Shown: positions 31,703 through 41,185, counted from the stretch's first letter. The stretch is 64,000 nt of DNA from Leptospira broomii serovar Hurstbridge str. 5399 (GCF_000243715.2 NZ_AHMO02000008.1:2393339-2457338), one strand, 5' to 3'. Notes: generated from the sequence alone by a model not told the origin. Made by a program: numbers and translations.

Positions 31703-33352
31703 GTGCCCCAGTATTATCTCACAATTCTTCTCTTTTTACCCGTATTAGGAATTCCGGTCTTATTTTTTTCCAGTCGCGAAAGTTGGATTCGGTCGGTCGC
31801 GTCTTTCATTACGTTTTCCGTTTTTGGAATGACCGTCCCTCTGTTTCTCGAATTCGTTCAAGGAGACAGCGGACCGCAATTCGTACATCGAATTCCTAAT
31901 TTCCTGGATTTAGGCCCGGGAGGACTCGATTATTACGTTGCGATCGACGGCTTTTCTTTGCTTCTAATCGCGATGTCGGCCATCCTATTTTTCTTATCTT
32001 CGTTATCGGCGGTTTCCAACGTAAAACACCGAGTCAGAGAATTCTTCATTCTTCTTTTACTCGTCGAGACGGGTGTGCTTGGAGTTTTTCTCTCGTTCAA
32101 TTTGGTTCAATTTTACGTATTTTGGGAATGGATGGTGCTGCCGTTTGCATTGATGGTGGGCATTTGGGGAGAATCGGGTAGGATTCGAGCTTCTATGAAA
32201 TATCTGGTATTTTCATTTACCGGATCGGTGTTTATGTTGGCGAGTATTCTCGTTCTTTATCATTATTCTTCCACGTTCGATTTGGAAGAATTGGCAGTAT
32301 TACCTTTATCTAATATTCCATCCGACCTTCGTTTTTGGCTCTTTATCGGATTTAGTTTTGCGTTTGCAATTAAGGTCCCTTTGTTTCCTTTTCACACTTG
32401 GATGCCGGACGTGCACGAGGAGGCCCCGACGGTCGGTTCCGTGGATTTGGCTGGAATTTTACTAAAGATAGGATTATTCGCGTACATTCGCGTCGTAATT
32501 CCGATTTTCCCTCAAGTATTTTTGGAATATAGGGATTTCTTTGCGGGTTTGGCCGTTGCCGGAATCGTTTACGGAGCAGTCGTCGCTTTGACGCAGACTA
32601 ATAGTAAGAGACTCGTGGCTTTCTCCTCTCTTTCCCACATGGGATTTTGTATCTTGGGAATTCTCACCTTAACCGAAGAAGGGGTTTCCGGCGGAATGTT
32701 GCAAATGGTGAATCACGGCTTCACTTCAGGTCTTCTTTTCTTTTTATTAGGAATGTTGCATGAACGAACCGGCACGAATAATTTAGCGGACTATTCAGGA
32801 ATCGCAAAGATTGCGCCGTCCTTAGCGGCTTTTATAGGATTGGCTGCATTTGCAAGCGCGGGTCTACCCGGAACGAACGGATTCGTTGGCGAGTTTTTAA
32901 TCTTAATCGGGACATTCAAGTATCATATCCTTTACGGTGTTTTAGCGGGTACGGCAATCATATTCGCTGCCGGGTATATGTTGATATTCGCAAAATCGTT
33001 ACTATTCGGAGAACCGAATAGAACTACGGCGAACCTTGTTCCTTTGAATTTTAGGGAAAAATTTATCCTGACGGTGACTGCGGGATTTATTTTGGTGATG
33101 GGTGTTTTTCCGAATCCATTTTTACAGTTCATAATACCGAGCGCTCGGGTTGTGTTGAATAGCGCAGGTGAAGAGGCTCTAAAAGAGAGGGCTTTTTCGG
33201 AAAAAGAAGGATCTTTACGACAAGTGGAACGCAAATATAAGGATTATCGATCTCTCGGCGGTGCAGTTTCGAGTTACGAAGAAAGAATCCCTGTCTCAAA
33301 AGGGACGGGAATACCGGGATCTCGACGTTCCGCGAAGGAGAAAGAAGAATGA
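31703..33352 (+). CDS. nuoM: NADH-quinone oxidoreductase subunit M
   Basis: 549 aa with a GTG start preceded by GGAGGGG seven nt upstream. Antiporter-like proton-pumping subunit; conserved segments are VFWEWMVLPFALMVGIWG and KVPLFPFHTWMPDVHEEAPT. After the last helix there is an unusual hydrophilic, charged tail of about 75 residues (EGSLRQVERKYKDYRSLGG and beyond), longer than in E. coli NuoM. Overlaps nuoN by 4 nt. Confidence 0.96.
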   Translation: MPQYYLTILLFLPVLGIPVLFFSSRESWIRSVASFITFSVFGMTVPLFLEFVQGDSGPQFVHRIPNFLDLGPGGLDYYVAIDGFSLLLIAMSAILFFLSSLSAVSNVKHRVREFFILLLLVETGVLGVFLSFNLVQFYVFWEWMVLPFALMVGIWGESGRIRASMKYLVFSFTGSVFMLASILVLYHYSSTFDLEELAVLPLSNIPSDLRFWLFIGFSFAFAIKVPLFPFHTWMPDVHEEAPTVGSVDLAGILLKIGLFAYIRVVIPIFPQVFLEYRDFFAGLAVAGIVYGAVVALTQTNSKRLVAFSSLSHMGFCILGILTLTEEGVSGGMLQMVNHGFTSGLLFFLLGMLHERTGTNNLADYSGIAKIAPSLAAFIGLAAFASAGLPGTNGFVGEFLILIGTFKYHILYGVLAGTAIIFAAGYMLIFAKSLLFGEPNRTTANLVPLNFREKFILTVTAGFILVMGVFPNPFLQFIIPSARVVLNSAGEEALKERAFSEKEGSLRQVERKYKDYRSLGGAVSSYEERIPVSKGTGIPGSRRSAKEKEE

Positions 33353-34830
33353 GTCTGATTCCAGGTGTGAACGACTTACTTTCCATTCTCCCGATATTGA
33401 TTCTTTCGGGAGGCGGAGTTCTATTATTAATTCTTCAATTTGCATTTCAAGGAGCCGAGTTTAGGGTCGTTCGATTTGCCAGCGGGCTGGTGCTGGTAGG
33501 CGCGTTTATCGCGTTGCTCCATACCCAATTCGAATATCCCGGTCCTGGAAAGTATTTCGGCGACCATTACGAAGTGACCTCTCTGGGTTTTTGGTTCGGA
33601 GCGCTTTATTTAGTCATGGCGTTCGGAACGATTTTGGCGTCTCCAAGATCATTACAACAACATAATATGCAATTTCCGGAATTCTATCCGTTGCTTTTAT
33701 TTTCGACTGCGGGCATGTTCTTAATGACGGACGGGCGGGACACCGTCACGATCTTTGTCGGATTGGAATTGATGAGTCTTGCCTTGTACGTGTTGGTAGG
33801 TATGGCAAGAAGCGACGAGTATTCGTTGGAAGCGAGTCTCAAGTATTTCCTGCTCGGGAGTTTTTCTTCGGGATTCTTCTTAATGGGTATCGCTTTCTTA
33901 TTCGGCGGTTCCGGAAGCACGAGTCTATCCGAGAGTTTAAAACCTTTGGCAATAAGCGGTTTCGACGCGAATTTCACGAAGATAGGACTACTTCTCTTAT
34001 TAACGGGTATTGCATTTAAGATCGCGCTTTTCCCTTACCATTCCTGGACTCCTGACGCATACGAAGGCGCGTTGACTCCGGTAACCGGATTTATGGCTAC
34101 AGCATCGAAAACCGCATCAATGGGGCTTTTGGTAATCGTTTTCGCGCATATGCCCATCCCGGTTTTTTCCAGCGAATGGGCATGGATCACCGGAATATTA
34201 GCTCTTCTTTCCATGACTTACGGAAATTTTCTGGCCCTAAAACAGGAAAACTTAAAACGATTACTCGCGTATTCCTCCATAGCACACGCGGGTTACGTCG
34301 TCGCAGGGATTAGTCTTGGAGTCCGAGAAGAGGCGATCTTCTATTTAATGGTTTATTCCTGCATGAGTTTGGGAGCGTTCGCAATCATAGCATATTTGGA
34401 GCAAGGTCGCCGACAGGTAACGTTTGCCTCAATTCAATCATTATCGATTACTCATCCCTGGTCAGCTCTGGCCTTGTTTCTATTTTTTCTTTCTTTAGCG
34501 GGTATTCCGCCTTTGGGAGGATTTTGGGCCAAGCTATTCCTATTCCAAAAAATTGCGGAACAAGGAAATAATTTAGCGAGGCTATTATTGATCGGTGGCA
34601 TCGCAAATTCGGCCTTGGCTCTTTATTACTATGCGAAGGTCGGAATTTCCGCATACATGAGTTCCGAAACGGGAGAGATTTCCAAGGATGAAAAAGTAAG
34701 GCCGAGCTACGGAGTCGTCGTCGTCTCGGGTCTGAGTCTCGTCTTTATTCTTGTCGGATGGTATTTTTTACAACCTAAGGACCTGACTAATATAACTCTC
34801 GAGCGCCGATCGGAGTCTATTCAAAAATAA
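33349..34830 (+). CDS. nuoN: NADH-quinone oxidoreductase subunit N
   Basis: 493 aa, third antiporter-like subunit. Signatures include FVGLELMSLALYVLVGMAR (helix-five Glu), KIALFPYHSWTPDAYEGALTP and LKRLLAYSSIAHAGYV. Normal length for NuoN. It ends the complex I genes; the next gene starts after 2 nt, so the transcript continues. Confidence 0.96.
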   Translation: MSLIPGVNDLLSILPILILSGGGVLLLILQFAFQGAEFRVVRFASGLVLVGAFIALLHTQFEYPGPGKYFGDHYEVTSLGFWFGALYLVMAFGTILASPRSLQQHNMQFPEFYPLLLFSTAGMFLMTDGRDTVTIFVGLELMSLALYVLVGMARSDEYSLEASLKYFLLGSFSSGFFLMGIAFLFGGSGSTSLSESLKPLAISGFDANFTKIGLLLLLTGIAFKIALFPYHSWTPDAYEGALTPVTGFMATASKTASMGLLVIVFAHMPIPVFSSEWAWITGILALLSMTYGNFLALKQENLKRLLAYSSIAHAGYVVAGISLGVREEAIFYLMVYSCMSLGAFAIIAYLEQGRRQVTFASIQSLSITHPWSALALFLFFLSLAGIPPLGGFWAKLFLFQKIAEQGNNLARLLLIGGIANSALALYYYAKVGISAYMSSETGEISKDEKVRPSYGVVVVSGLSLVFILVGWYFLQPKDLTNITLERRSESIQK

Positions 34831-34832
34831 GA

Positions 34833-35339
34833 ATGTCTTTTTTTAGAAAAATTCTCTCGTTATTAAAGGGAGAGACACCTAATGCTTCCGATTCCGAGGC
34901 TGATGATTCCGCATTCCGTTATGCGATGATGCAGTATGGGAAAAAGAAAAACCCGAAAAATTTAGCCAAGCTCTCCGAAGAGCTTACTAAGTCTTCCTTT
35001 CTCGTTCCGCATTTAGAGGCCGGAAAACTTCCTCCTGGGAAAAAAAAGAAACTTAAACCCAAGAAGAAAGCCCCCGCAAAGAAAAAGAAAAAGGAAGCGG
35101 ATGAAATCGTTTTACTTTATGTGAGCGATGAGAATGGGCGCATCTTCCTACCGGCATTTTCACATCCTAAAGAAGTGATTCGGTATTTCGGAAAAGAAAC
35201 GCCGACGATTCGACTTTCGGCTCGGGATCTTTGGTGGACGGGACTACGGAATAAGGAAATCGCCGGAGTCGTAATCGATCCGGCAACGACCCTTTGGATT
35301 CTTTCACGCGAACATTTGGAAGTTCTTCAGGAAGGATAG
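34833..35339 (+). CDS. SseB-like domain protein with lysine-rich linker
   Basis: 168 aa. The N-terminal 70 residues are helical and hydrophilic. A very lysine-rich stretch (GKKKKLKPKKKAPAKKKKK, about residues 71-89) leads to a C-terminal domain resembling the SseB N-terminal domain: EIVLLYVSDENGRIFLPAFS, a helix, and a late strand GVVIDPATTLWILSREHL. SseB-type domains occur in proteins of varied or unknown function. The start lies 2 nt after the nuoN stop, so it is co-expressed with complex I; whether it assists the complex is unknown. The basic linker could bind nucleic acid or acidic lipid head groups. Confidence 0.6.
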   Translation: MSFFRKILSLLKGETPNASDSEADDSAFRYAMMQYGKKKNPKNLAKLSEELTKSSFLVPHLEAGKLPPGKKKKLKPKKKAPAKKKKKEADEIVLLYVSDENGRIFLPAFSHPKEVIRYFGKETPTIRLSARDLWWTGLRNKEIAGVVIDPATTLWILSREHLEVLQEG

Positions 35340-35406
35340 AAGTTCGATTTTCTCTTTCGATCGTAACTCGGAGCGATTTTGGATAAAAATTCGGTCGTTG
35401 GAAACT

Positions 35407-35778
35407 TTAATCGGGTAATAACTGTAAGATCTTGCTGATAAGCAGGGTTGCATTTAACGGTTTTATGATAATTTCGGTCATTCCTACGGATCGACAGGCG
35501 GATAAAGTTTCTTCCTCGTTAGAGGCTGTGATGCCGATGATCGGAATTTTCGGATTTAAGAACTTAATTCTTTTTGAAAGTTCCAAACCGTCCATTTTGG
35601 GCATTCGGATATCGGTAAGAACAATGTTCGGGGAATTTTTTTGAAAGGCTTGTAATCCTTTTACTCCGTCATCCGCAGTAATGACTTCCTCAAAAGTTCC
35701 CGCAAGAATTCTAGATAGCGAAATCGAGACGATTAGCTCGTCCTCAACGAATAGAATTTTGATCGGTCTCTTTTTCAT
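35407..35778 (-). CDS. Single-domain response regulator (CheY-like)
   Basis: 123 aa, a receiver domain with no output domain. The acidic pocket is Glu12-Asp13 and the phospho-acceptor is Asp56 in IVLTDIRMPKMDG; the conserved Lys is in IIIKPLNA near residue 107. It starts inside the last codons of the upstream histidine kinase gene (4-nt ATGA overlap), so the kinase is its likely phosphodonor. The output must be by protein contact or a further phosphotransfer. Confidence 0.92.
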   Translation of the reverse strand: MKKRPIKILFVEDELIVSISLSRILAGTFEEVITADDGVKGLQAFQKNSPNIVLTDIRMPKMDGLELSKRIKFLNPKIPIIGITASNEEETLSACRSVGMTEIIIKPLNATLLISKILQLLPD

Positions 35779-37463
35779 GGTAACTCTATACGAAATTCGG
35801 CGCCTGTTCCGTCGCTATGAGCGGATAGCCTCCCGCCCATATTCTTTTCGACGATCGTTTTTGACATATAAAGACCTAATCCGACTCCGGAACCTTGTTC
35901 CTTTGTGGAAAAATACGGTAAGAAAATCTTCTCGCTGATTTCGTTCGCAAATCCGCCTCCGTTATCCTTGACGCTTACGATTTTTTTTCCTAGTTCGGAA
36001 TATATTTTTACCTGAATGGCAGGTTCCTCCGGGTTATGTTGAAGGATGGCATCCTTAGCGTTGGATAAAATATTCAATAAAACTTGCGCAAGCTCGTTCG
36101 GATAGCCGTAAGCCGAGTCTTCTCCGGCAAAATGAGTCTCTATTCGAATATTCTGATGCTTCATACTCGCTGAAACCAAGGACAAGCTTTTTTCGATGAT
36201 ATTTTTCAAGCTGAAATTTTCTTTTGCCTTATTGGGTTTATAAAAATTTCTAAAATCGTCGATAGTCTGAGACATTGACTGCAAAAGATCGAATATGCGT
36301 AAGCTCGTATTCCGCATGTAATCGTTGTCGAGTTGATCGTTAAGAGAAGTATATTCCAGTTCCTGGACCAATATTGATATCGCGTTCAGGGGTTGACGCC
36401 ATTGATGGGCGATGTTTCCGATCATTTCCCCCATTGCGGCCATTCTGGATTGCGCCTCCAAGATCCGCTCCCTTTCTCTCCTGAGGTGCATTTCCTGTTC
36501 TATTCTTAATTCTAAATTCTTGTTTAAGGTGGCCAATTCTTCGTTCTTCGCAACGAGGCTGTCTTCCGCATTCTTTCTTCGTGTGATATCACGGATTACT
36601 CCGACAAAAAATCTCGAACCATCCAGCCAGACTTCGGAAACGGCAAGTTCTATCGGAAAAATATGACCGTCCTTTTTCTGGGCTAATACTTCCCTCCCGA
36701 TTCCTATAATCCTTTTTTCTAAAGTATTTACGTATCGATTTACGTACGAATCATGTTCGCTATGAAACGGGTCAGGCATTAGTATTCGAACGTTCTTTCC
36801 GGTTACCTCCTCTTCAAGATATCCGAACATTTTCTCCGCTGCGGAATTAAACATTAGGATATCGGCTTTTTCGGTTATCAAAATAATCGCATCAACGACC
36901 GTTTCGAAAATGACGAGAAATTTTCTTTCGCTGATGTCCATCGCGTTGAGCGCGCTAATTTTCCCTTCCTGCTCTAATAAATTCGCAAACGAATACGAAA
37001 GGTAATAGGAAATATCCAATAATAATTCTTCGGTTTCGGCGTTGAATTCGGTTTCCTGGTCCGAAAGCAAAAGTAACGCGACATGAAATTTCATATGTGC
37101 TGCAAAAATAGGTATAAAGACGGCGGATCTTAGATTTTCAATTCCATCTAATTGATCTTTTCCGAATAAAAGAATCGGCTTATTGGAGGAAAAATCGCAT
37201 TTGTTTGTCACTAATCGTATCAAAGAATTCACCAATTGAGGTGCGGTCTCTTCCTTGGGCGATAACTTTGAAATGCGTATCGCCGACTTTCCGTTATTTT
37301 CGTCCGATTCTATTATGATCGCTTTTTGAAAAACTGCGTTCTCAAGAGCTAACTTACACACCTCTTCAAAGAAAGCGGGTACGTTCTTCCAGAGAAAAAT
37401 TTTTTGCCGTAACTCGGATTTATACTCCGCTAGACCGACGATGGGATTCTTATTGGGAGACAT
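35775..37463 (-). CDS. Cytosolic GAF-PAS sensor histidine kinase
   Basis: 562 aa without membrane helices. The order is: GAF-like domain at about residues 15-175, PAS domain at about 180-295 (FLVIFETVVDAIILIT; GYLEEEVTGKNVRILMP; FPIELAVSEV), a coiled coil of about 40 residues, then the dimerisation/phosphotransfer helix with the H box at His353 (IAHQWRQPLNAIS) and the HATPase_c domain with N box ELAQVLLNILSNAKDAI and G boxes VKDNGGGF and GSGVGLGLYM. The HQWRQPLNAIS H box is typical of PAS-linked kinases. It probably senses a small ligand or redox state inside the cell and signals to the overlapping receiver gene. Confidence 0.92.
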   Translation of the reverse strand: MSPNKNPIVGLAEYKSELRQKIFLWKNVPAFFEEVCKLALENAVFQKAIIIESDENNGKSAIRISKLSPKEETAPQLVNSLIRLVTNKCDFSSNKPILLFGKDQLDGIENLRSAVFIPIFAAHMKFHVALLLLSDQETEFNAETEELLLDISYYLSYSFANLLEQEGKISALNAMDISERKFLVIFETVVDAIILITEKADILMFNSAAEKMFGYLEEEVTGKNVRILMPDPFHSEHDSYVNRYVNTLEKRIIGIGREVLAQKKDGHIFPIELAVSEVWLDGSRFFVGVIRDITRRKNAEDSLVAKNEELATLNKNLELRIEQEMHLRRERERILEAQSRMAAMGEMIGNIAHQWRQPLNAISILVQELEYTSLNDQLDNDYMRNTSLRIFDLLQSMSQTIDDFRNFYKPNKAKENFSLKNIIEKSLSLVSASMKHQNIRIETHFAGEDSAYGYPNELAQVLLNILSNAKDAILQHNPEEPAIQVKIYSELGKKIVSVKDNGGGFANEISEKIFLPYFSTKEQGSGVGLGLYMSKTIVEKNMGGRLSAHSDGTGAEFRIELP

Positions 37464-37654
37464 AAAAAAGCCGTTGCCCGCTAAATTAAGGATTACATGC
37501 GAAGGGAATCATATCATAAAATTGGAAAATAGGAAAGAAATTATTATTCTGGCCCGAGGATTCTGAGGATTCTAAATCGGAATTTGCCTATGAAGCGTCA
37601 TCCTTAATTTTGTCAATGAAGCGTCGGTTTACATTAAAATTATATTTAGAAAGA

Positions 37655-38827
37655 TTAGAAGAAGCGAATGTTTCTAAATTTTCCGTAAGTGACGGCCCTC
37701 AGAATCGTTTCGACAGGGCCGATGGAAAAAAACCGAGACCAGGTCTTCGATCCGAGAACGCAAATAAACCATATTGGAAATGCAAGGAATAGGAGTTGAA
37801 AGTTTCCTAATTTATCGTAGAAACCTAATCCCCACCCACAGAAGATCCACGAACAAATGACGGATTGTCCTAAGTAATTCGATAAAGAGAATTTTCCGGG
37901 AGATTCGAACCATGAGCGATCAGCTAAACTTGATTCGGAATGATAGTAAATTCCTAACCAATATACGTAGCAAATCGTTAATGCAGGCGCGCTGACGGCA
38001 TCCAGTATTGAAAATCCTAGTTGCCAGATTAGAGAAAGATCTTCGACAAATAAATTTCTGGAATGGATCGAATATATCAGATTACCCGAAAGACCTAATA
38101 TTAAAAGCCAAGGTATCAATTTCTTTACGCCGTTTTTGCTTTGCTCCCATCGCTCGAAGAAGGATGTCTTTCCTGCGACAATACCCAATGCAAACATCGA
38201 AAGAATTGAAGGCCATTGAAATAAAATCGTGAACGGATAGGAAATGAACGTGTCCGTAGCACGTTGTTTTGCTCCGTCCCAGAAACTCCCCAAATAAGCC
38301 GATCGAGTTTCGGAAAGAATATCGGGTAAGCTCGAGGCCAATCTGCTTCGATATTCGTCCTGTCCGAACGCGAGAATCATTCTGCAAAGGATCGCGATGA
38401 GTAAGAAGCCTAATGAGAATTTAAGCAGCCATACCGGATTTTTTTTCCGGATCAGCCAGGCGACGCATCCGAGGATCGCGTATGAGAGAAGAATGTCGCC
38501 TAAAAAAAGAAAGATACCGTGAAGCAATCCGATCAAAAATAGGCCGGCCATTCTTCGAAGATAGCGATTGCGAGATTCGACTTCTTCCCAATCTTTTATT
38601 TGAACGGAGATACCGTAGCCGAATAAAAATGAGAACAGAACATAAAACTTAGATTCGAAAAAGAATGCTACGATCCAAGATGCAATCGAATCGAGTAGAT
38701 TCGTATTTTCTCCGGCGGAGCCTACTAAATACATCGGCTTCGCAAAGTAAGGCAGATTGACGACGAGAATACCGTACAAAGCAAAACCTCGTAAAAAATC
38801 CAAGAAGCCGATTCTATTTTTGGGCAT
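37655..38827 (-). CDS. DUF418-family membrane protein
   Basis: 390 aa with about 10 hydrophobic helices. The N terminus RIGFLDFLRGFALYGILVVN is the hallmark of DUF418/YeiB-like proteins, related to acyltransferase-3 and heparan-alpha-glucosaminide N-acetyltransferase families. The C-terminal DUF418 part contains FSLSNYLGQSVICSW. These proteins are suspected to be transporters or membrane acyltransferases; a function is not established. It follows thiL by 26 nt on the same strand. Confidence 0.82.
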   Translation of the reverse strand: MPKNRIGFLDFLRGFALYGILVVNLPYFAKPMYLVGSAGENTNLLDSIASWIVAFFFESKFYVLFSFLFGYGISVQIKDWEEVESRNRYLRRMAGLFLIGLLHGIFLFLGDILLSYAILGCVAWLIRKKNPVWLLKFSLGFLLIAILCRMILAFGQDEYRSRLASSLPDILSETRSAYLGSFWDGAKQRATDTFISYPFTILFQWPSILSMFALGIVAGKTSFFERWEQSKNGVKKLIPWLLILGLSGNLIYSIHSRNLFVEDLSLIWQLGFSILDAVSAPALTICYVYWLGIYYHSESSLADRSWFESPGKFSLSNYLGQSVICSWIFCGWGLGFYDKLGNFQLLFLAFPIWFICVLGSKTWSRFFSIGPVETILRAVTYGKFRNIRFF

Positions 38828-38853
38828 ATGATTTCTCCGAAAGCCGCCTTTAT

Positions 38854-39777
38854 TTATGTAAAATGTCTAAATCCGCCTTCGGTAGGACGGAACAATTGTT
38901 CGTTTAACAGAAAGTCCACTCTCGGACTCTCGTTTTCTTTCGTAAATCGGACGGATCCGATAGGAGTGATATCGACGGATTCCCATTGTGATGGAATCAA
39001 ATCCGGTGAAAGGAATAATAATTCTAGCTCTTCTCCCGAGCTAAGAATCCCTTCCAATCCGATCGCCTTTTCAATCCCATCCAAAACGGGAACTCTGTTT
39101 AACTCGATCTCTATCACTAATCGAGATACTTTTGCCAATTTTCCCAGGTCTTGGATTAATCCGTCCGTTAGATCCATCCCGGCATGAATGTTGTAAGAGG
39201 AGTACAGAGAACGGCTAAGGGACAAACGTGATCGAGGTCGAAGATGTCGATCGATTGAAGCTTCGCGAAGACCCGGCGGTAAAGAAGGATTGGATCCGTC
39301 CAAAATTTTATAACCGAGAAGAGAAGCGCCGATATGTCCGGTAAGATAAACTCTGTCGCCGGCACGTCCGCCTTTTCTACTTACCGGAGAATCGGATTTT
39401 CCGAGTAGGGTTAAGGTTAAATTCAATTCCTGAGAACGGTATGTGTCTCCTCCGCAAAGTTCGATACCGTAAGAATATAACGTTTCTTTAAATGTTTGAA
39501 CGAACGGATTCAGAAATTCTTTTCGATTACAGGAAGGGGATAACCCGAAATTGAAGAAAGCCTTTTTAGGGACTCCATTGGCAGCCGCAATATCGGATAC
39601 GTTGACTTCGATTAATTTTCGAGCCAAATCGGCGGGGCTACTCCAGTCTAGTCGGAAATGAGTTCCTTCTACGATGGTATCGGTTGTGATTAAGCAACCG
39701 TCGGTACCGAGATAGCAATCGCTTTCCTGTTCTTTGCCGGGAGGATATAAGGAGGAGATCAATTCTTCTTCGTTCAA
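38854..39777 (-). CDS. thiL: Thiamine-monophosphate kinase
   Basis: Phosphorylates thiamine monophosphate to the cofactor thiamine diphosphate. Motifs in order: the N-terminal ELISSLYPPGK, the Mg/ATP strand GTDGCLITTDTIVEGTHF, VNVSDIAAANG, LGKSDSPVSRKGGRAGD, and GMDLTDGLIQDLGKL near the C-terminal half. I place the start at a TTG (39777), giving 307 aa and the normal ThiL beginning; AGGAAAG lies just upstream. ATG codons at 39831, 39843 and 39858 extend the frame into the divergent YceI gene, have no ribosome binding site and add residues not seen in ThiL. First gene of a pair with the DUF418 gene. Confidence 0.88.
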   Translation of the reverse strand: MNEEELISSLYPPGKEQESDCYLGTDGCLITTDTIVEGTHFRLDWSSPADLARKLIEVNVSDIAAANGVPKKAFFNFGLSPSCNRKEFLNPFVQTFKETLYSYGIELCGGDTYRSQELNLTLTLLGKSDSPVSRKGGRAGDRVYLTGHIGASLLGYKILDGSNPSLPPGLREASIDRHLRPRSRLSLSRSLYSSYNIHAGMDLTDGLIQDLGKLAKVSRLVIEIELNRVPVLDGIEKAIGLEGILSSGEELELLFLSPDLIPSQWESVDITPIGSVRFTKENESPRVDFLLNEQLFRPTEGGFRHFT

Positions 39778-39841
39778 ATCGCTTTCCTGTCCTCTTCGAA
39801 AAACCTTGACTTCGGCTCTCTCCGGTATCATTGTAAATACC

Positions 39842-40516
39842 ATGAAACTAATGATCACGAAATCCGATTTACTCGCCCGAGGACGTTTCGTTTTCTTCGG
39901 ACTTATCTTAGCCTCGATCTACCTCGCAGGTTTGCAATCCAAAACGGACGCCGCCCCGAAGGCGGGAGTCTGTAAATTTACCCTTGATCCGGAAAAGACA
40001 AGCTTAGAATGGAAAGCTTTTAAATTTACTGAAAAAAACGGTGTGGGTGGAAAATTTACTAAACTTGGAATAACAGGTTATAAAACCGGGAAATCTCCCG
40101 AAGCTGCATTGAAAGGATTGAAATTTGCGTTAGAGCCGATCGATCTCGATAGCGGCAATCCGGAACGGGATGCGAAAATCAAGGGCGCATTCTTCGGTGC
40201 TCTTAAGAGCGGAGGTAGAATTTCAGGTCATTTCGTTTCGGCCAAGTTCGATTCGACCGGGTCTGCCGGCACTGGAATTGTCAAATTATCCTTAAACGGA
40301 ATTACTAAAGATCTACCTTTGACTTTTACTTTGGAAAACGGGGAATTGTTCAAGGTAAAAGGGAGTATTAATTTGACGGATTGGAAAGCGAGCTCGGCAG
40401 TCGCCGCTCTTAACGAAGTATGTAAAGATCTGCATACCGGGAAAGACGGTAAATCCGTACTTTGGCCGGATATCGAGATTTCGATTACTTCTACGCTAAA
40501 GACGGCATGCCCTTGA
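39842..40516 (+). CDS. Exported YceI-like protein
   Basis: 224 aa from the ATG at 39842; a second ATG at 39851 is possible. A signal peptide (RFVFFGLILASIYLAGLQ) precedes a YceI-like lipocalin domain: LDPEKTSLEWKAFKFTEKNG, then strands ending in DSGNPERDAKIKGAFFG, ISGHFVSAKFDST and LSLNGITKDLPLTFTL. YceI-fold proteins bind polyisoprenoid or other amphiphilic lipids in the periplasm. The protein is likely periplasmic. It is divergent from thiL, with 64 nt between if thiL starts at the TTG. Confidence 0.85.
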   Translation: MKLMITKSDLLARGRFVFFGLILASIYLAGLQSKTDAAPKAGVCKFTLDPEKTSLEWKAFKFTEKNGVGGKFTKLGITGYKTGKSPEAALKGLKFALEPIDLDSGNPERDAKIKGAFFGALKSGGRISGHFVSAKFDSTGSAGTGIVKLSLNGITKDLPLTFTLENGELFKVKGSINLTDWKASSAVAALNEVCKDLHTGKDGKSVLWPDIEISITSTLKTACP

Positions 40517-40536
40517 AATAAGGAAATTGCAAAGAC

Positions 40537-40565
40537 CCGGATGACGATGCGAGGTGCGCATCCGG
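40537..40565 (+). terminator. Hairpin after the YceI gene
   Basis: CCGGATG at 40537-40543 pairs perfectly with CATCCGG at 40559-40565, 20 nt after the stop codon. Only a short, interrupted T-run follows, so terminator function is uncertain. Confidence 0.35.
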
Positions 40566-40701
40566 ATTTCTAATCGATCCGCAGCGATTCATTTATCATT
40601 ATCTTGCTAAAGCGATTTTCATTAAAGAGGGTCGACCGGAAAGTGTTTAAATATACGTACGATCGATTTGAAGCGAAAAACTAGAGAAGCATTAAAAGCT
40701 T

Positions 40702-41094
40702 TTATTGTCTAAATTTTACAATCACTGCCTGAAGGATTTTTAAATCGTCTTCGGAAAGATAGGTAAGATCGGTTACTATTTCTCTAAGAAGCATATTATG
40801 CCTAACTTCGTCGAGGCGAGCATTCTCTTTTTCTAATAGAGCCAACCTTTCTTCCCAGGATGCTTTGGGTTCTCCCGAATGGTTAAAAACGAAGTTCTTC
40901 GAAACTCCTTTCTTGACTAAAAGTAAATCCATCCTGAATTCAGGAATCGGCTCTTGATTACTAAGATACCGGTTCATGGATACGAGTGATGTTCCGATTG
41001 CATTCGCGCCTTCCTCTCTGGAAATTCCCAGAAGTTTAAATGCAGATTTCAATCGGTCACCCGGAGTGTCTAATTTTGGTTCTTTTTTGTCCAT
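40702..41094 (-). CDS. Helix-turn-helix regulator with coiled-coil tail
   Basis: 130 aa. The first 65 residues look like an XRE/phage-repressor-type helix-turn-helix (RLKSAFKLLGISREEGANAIG, then the recognition helix SLVSMNRYLSNQEPIP). Residues 80-110 form a heptad-like coiled coil (WEERLALLEKENARLDEV), which would mediate dimerisation. It stands alone; two candidate operator palindromes lie upstream, suggesting autoregulation. No phage genes are near. Confidence 0.72.
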   Translation of the reverse strand: MDKKEPKLDTPGDRLKSAFKLLGISREEGANAIGTSLVSMNRYLSNQEPIPEFRMDLLLVKKGVSKNFVFNHSGEPKASWEERLALLEKENARLDEVRHNMLLREIVTDLTYLSEDDLKILQAVIVKFRQ

Positions 41095-41144
41095 TTTGAC
41101 TAAATAACCGTGCAGATTAAATCAAAATGATAGAGTCTGCTAAT

Positions 41145-41158
41145 CGGGATAGATCCCG
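41145..41158. promoter_or_regulatory. Palindrome, candidate operator of the HTH gene
   Basis: CGGGAT at 41145-41150 and ATCCCG at 41153-41158, perfect arms with a 2-nt spacer, about 50 bp upstream of the HTH start codon. Size and position fit a dimeric-repressor operator. Confidence 0.4.
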
Positions 41159-41185
41159 TTAGAAGAAGGATAAGAACAAACCGAA

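Noticed and set aside
37589..37625. Direct repeat ATGAAGCGTC at 37589 and 37616
   Set aside because: Only two short copies, 27 nt apart, with no other structure; likely chance.
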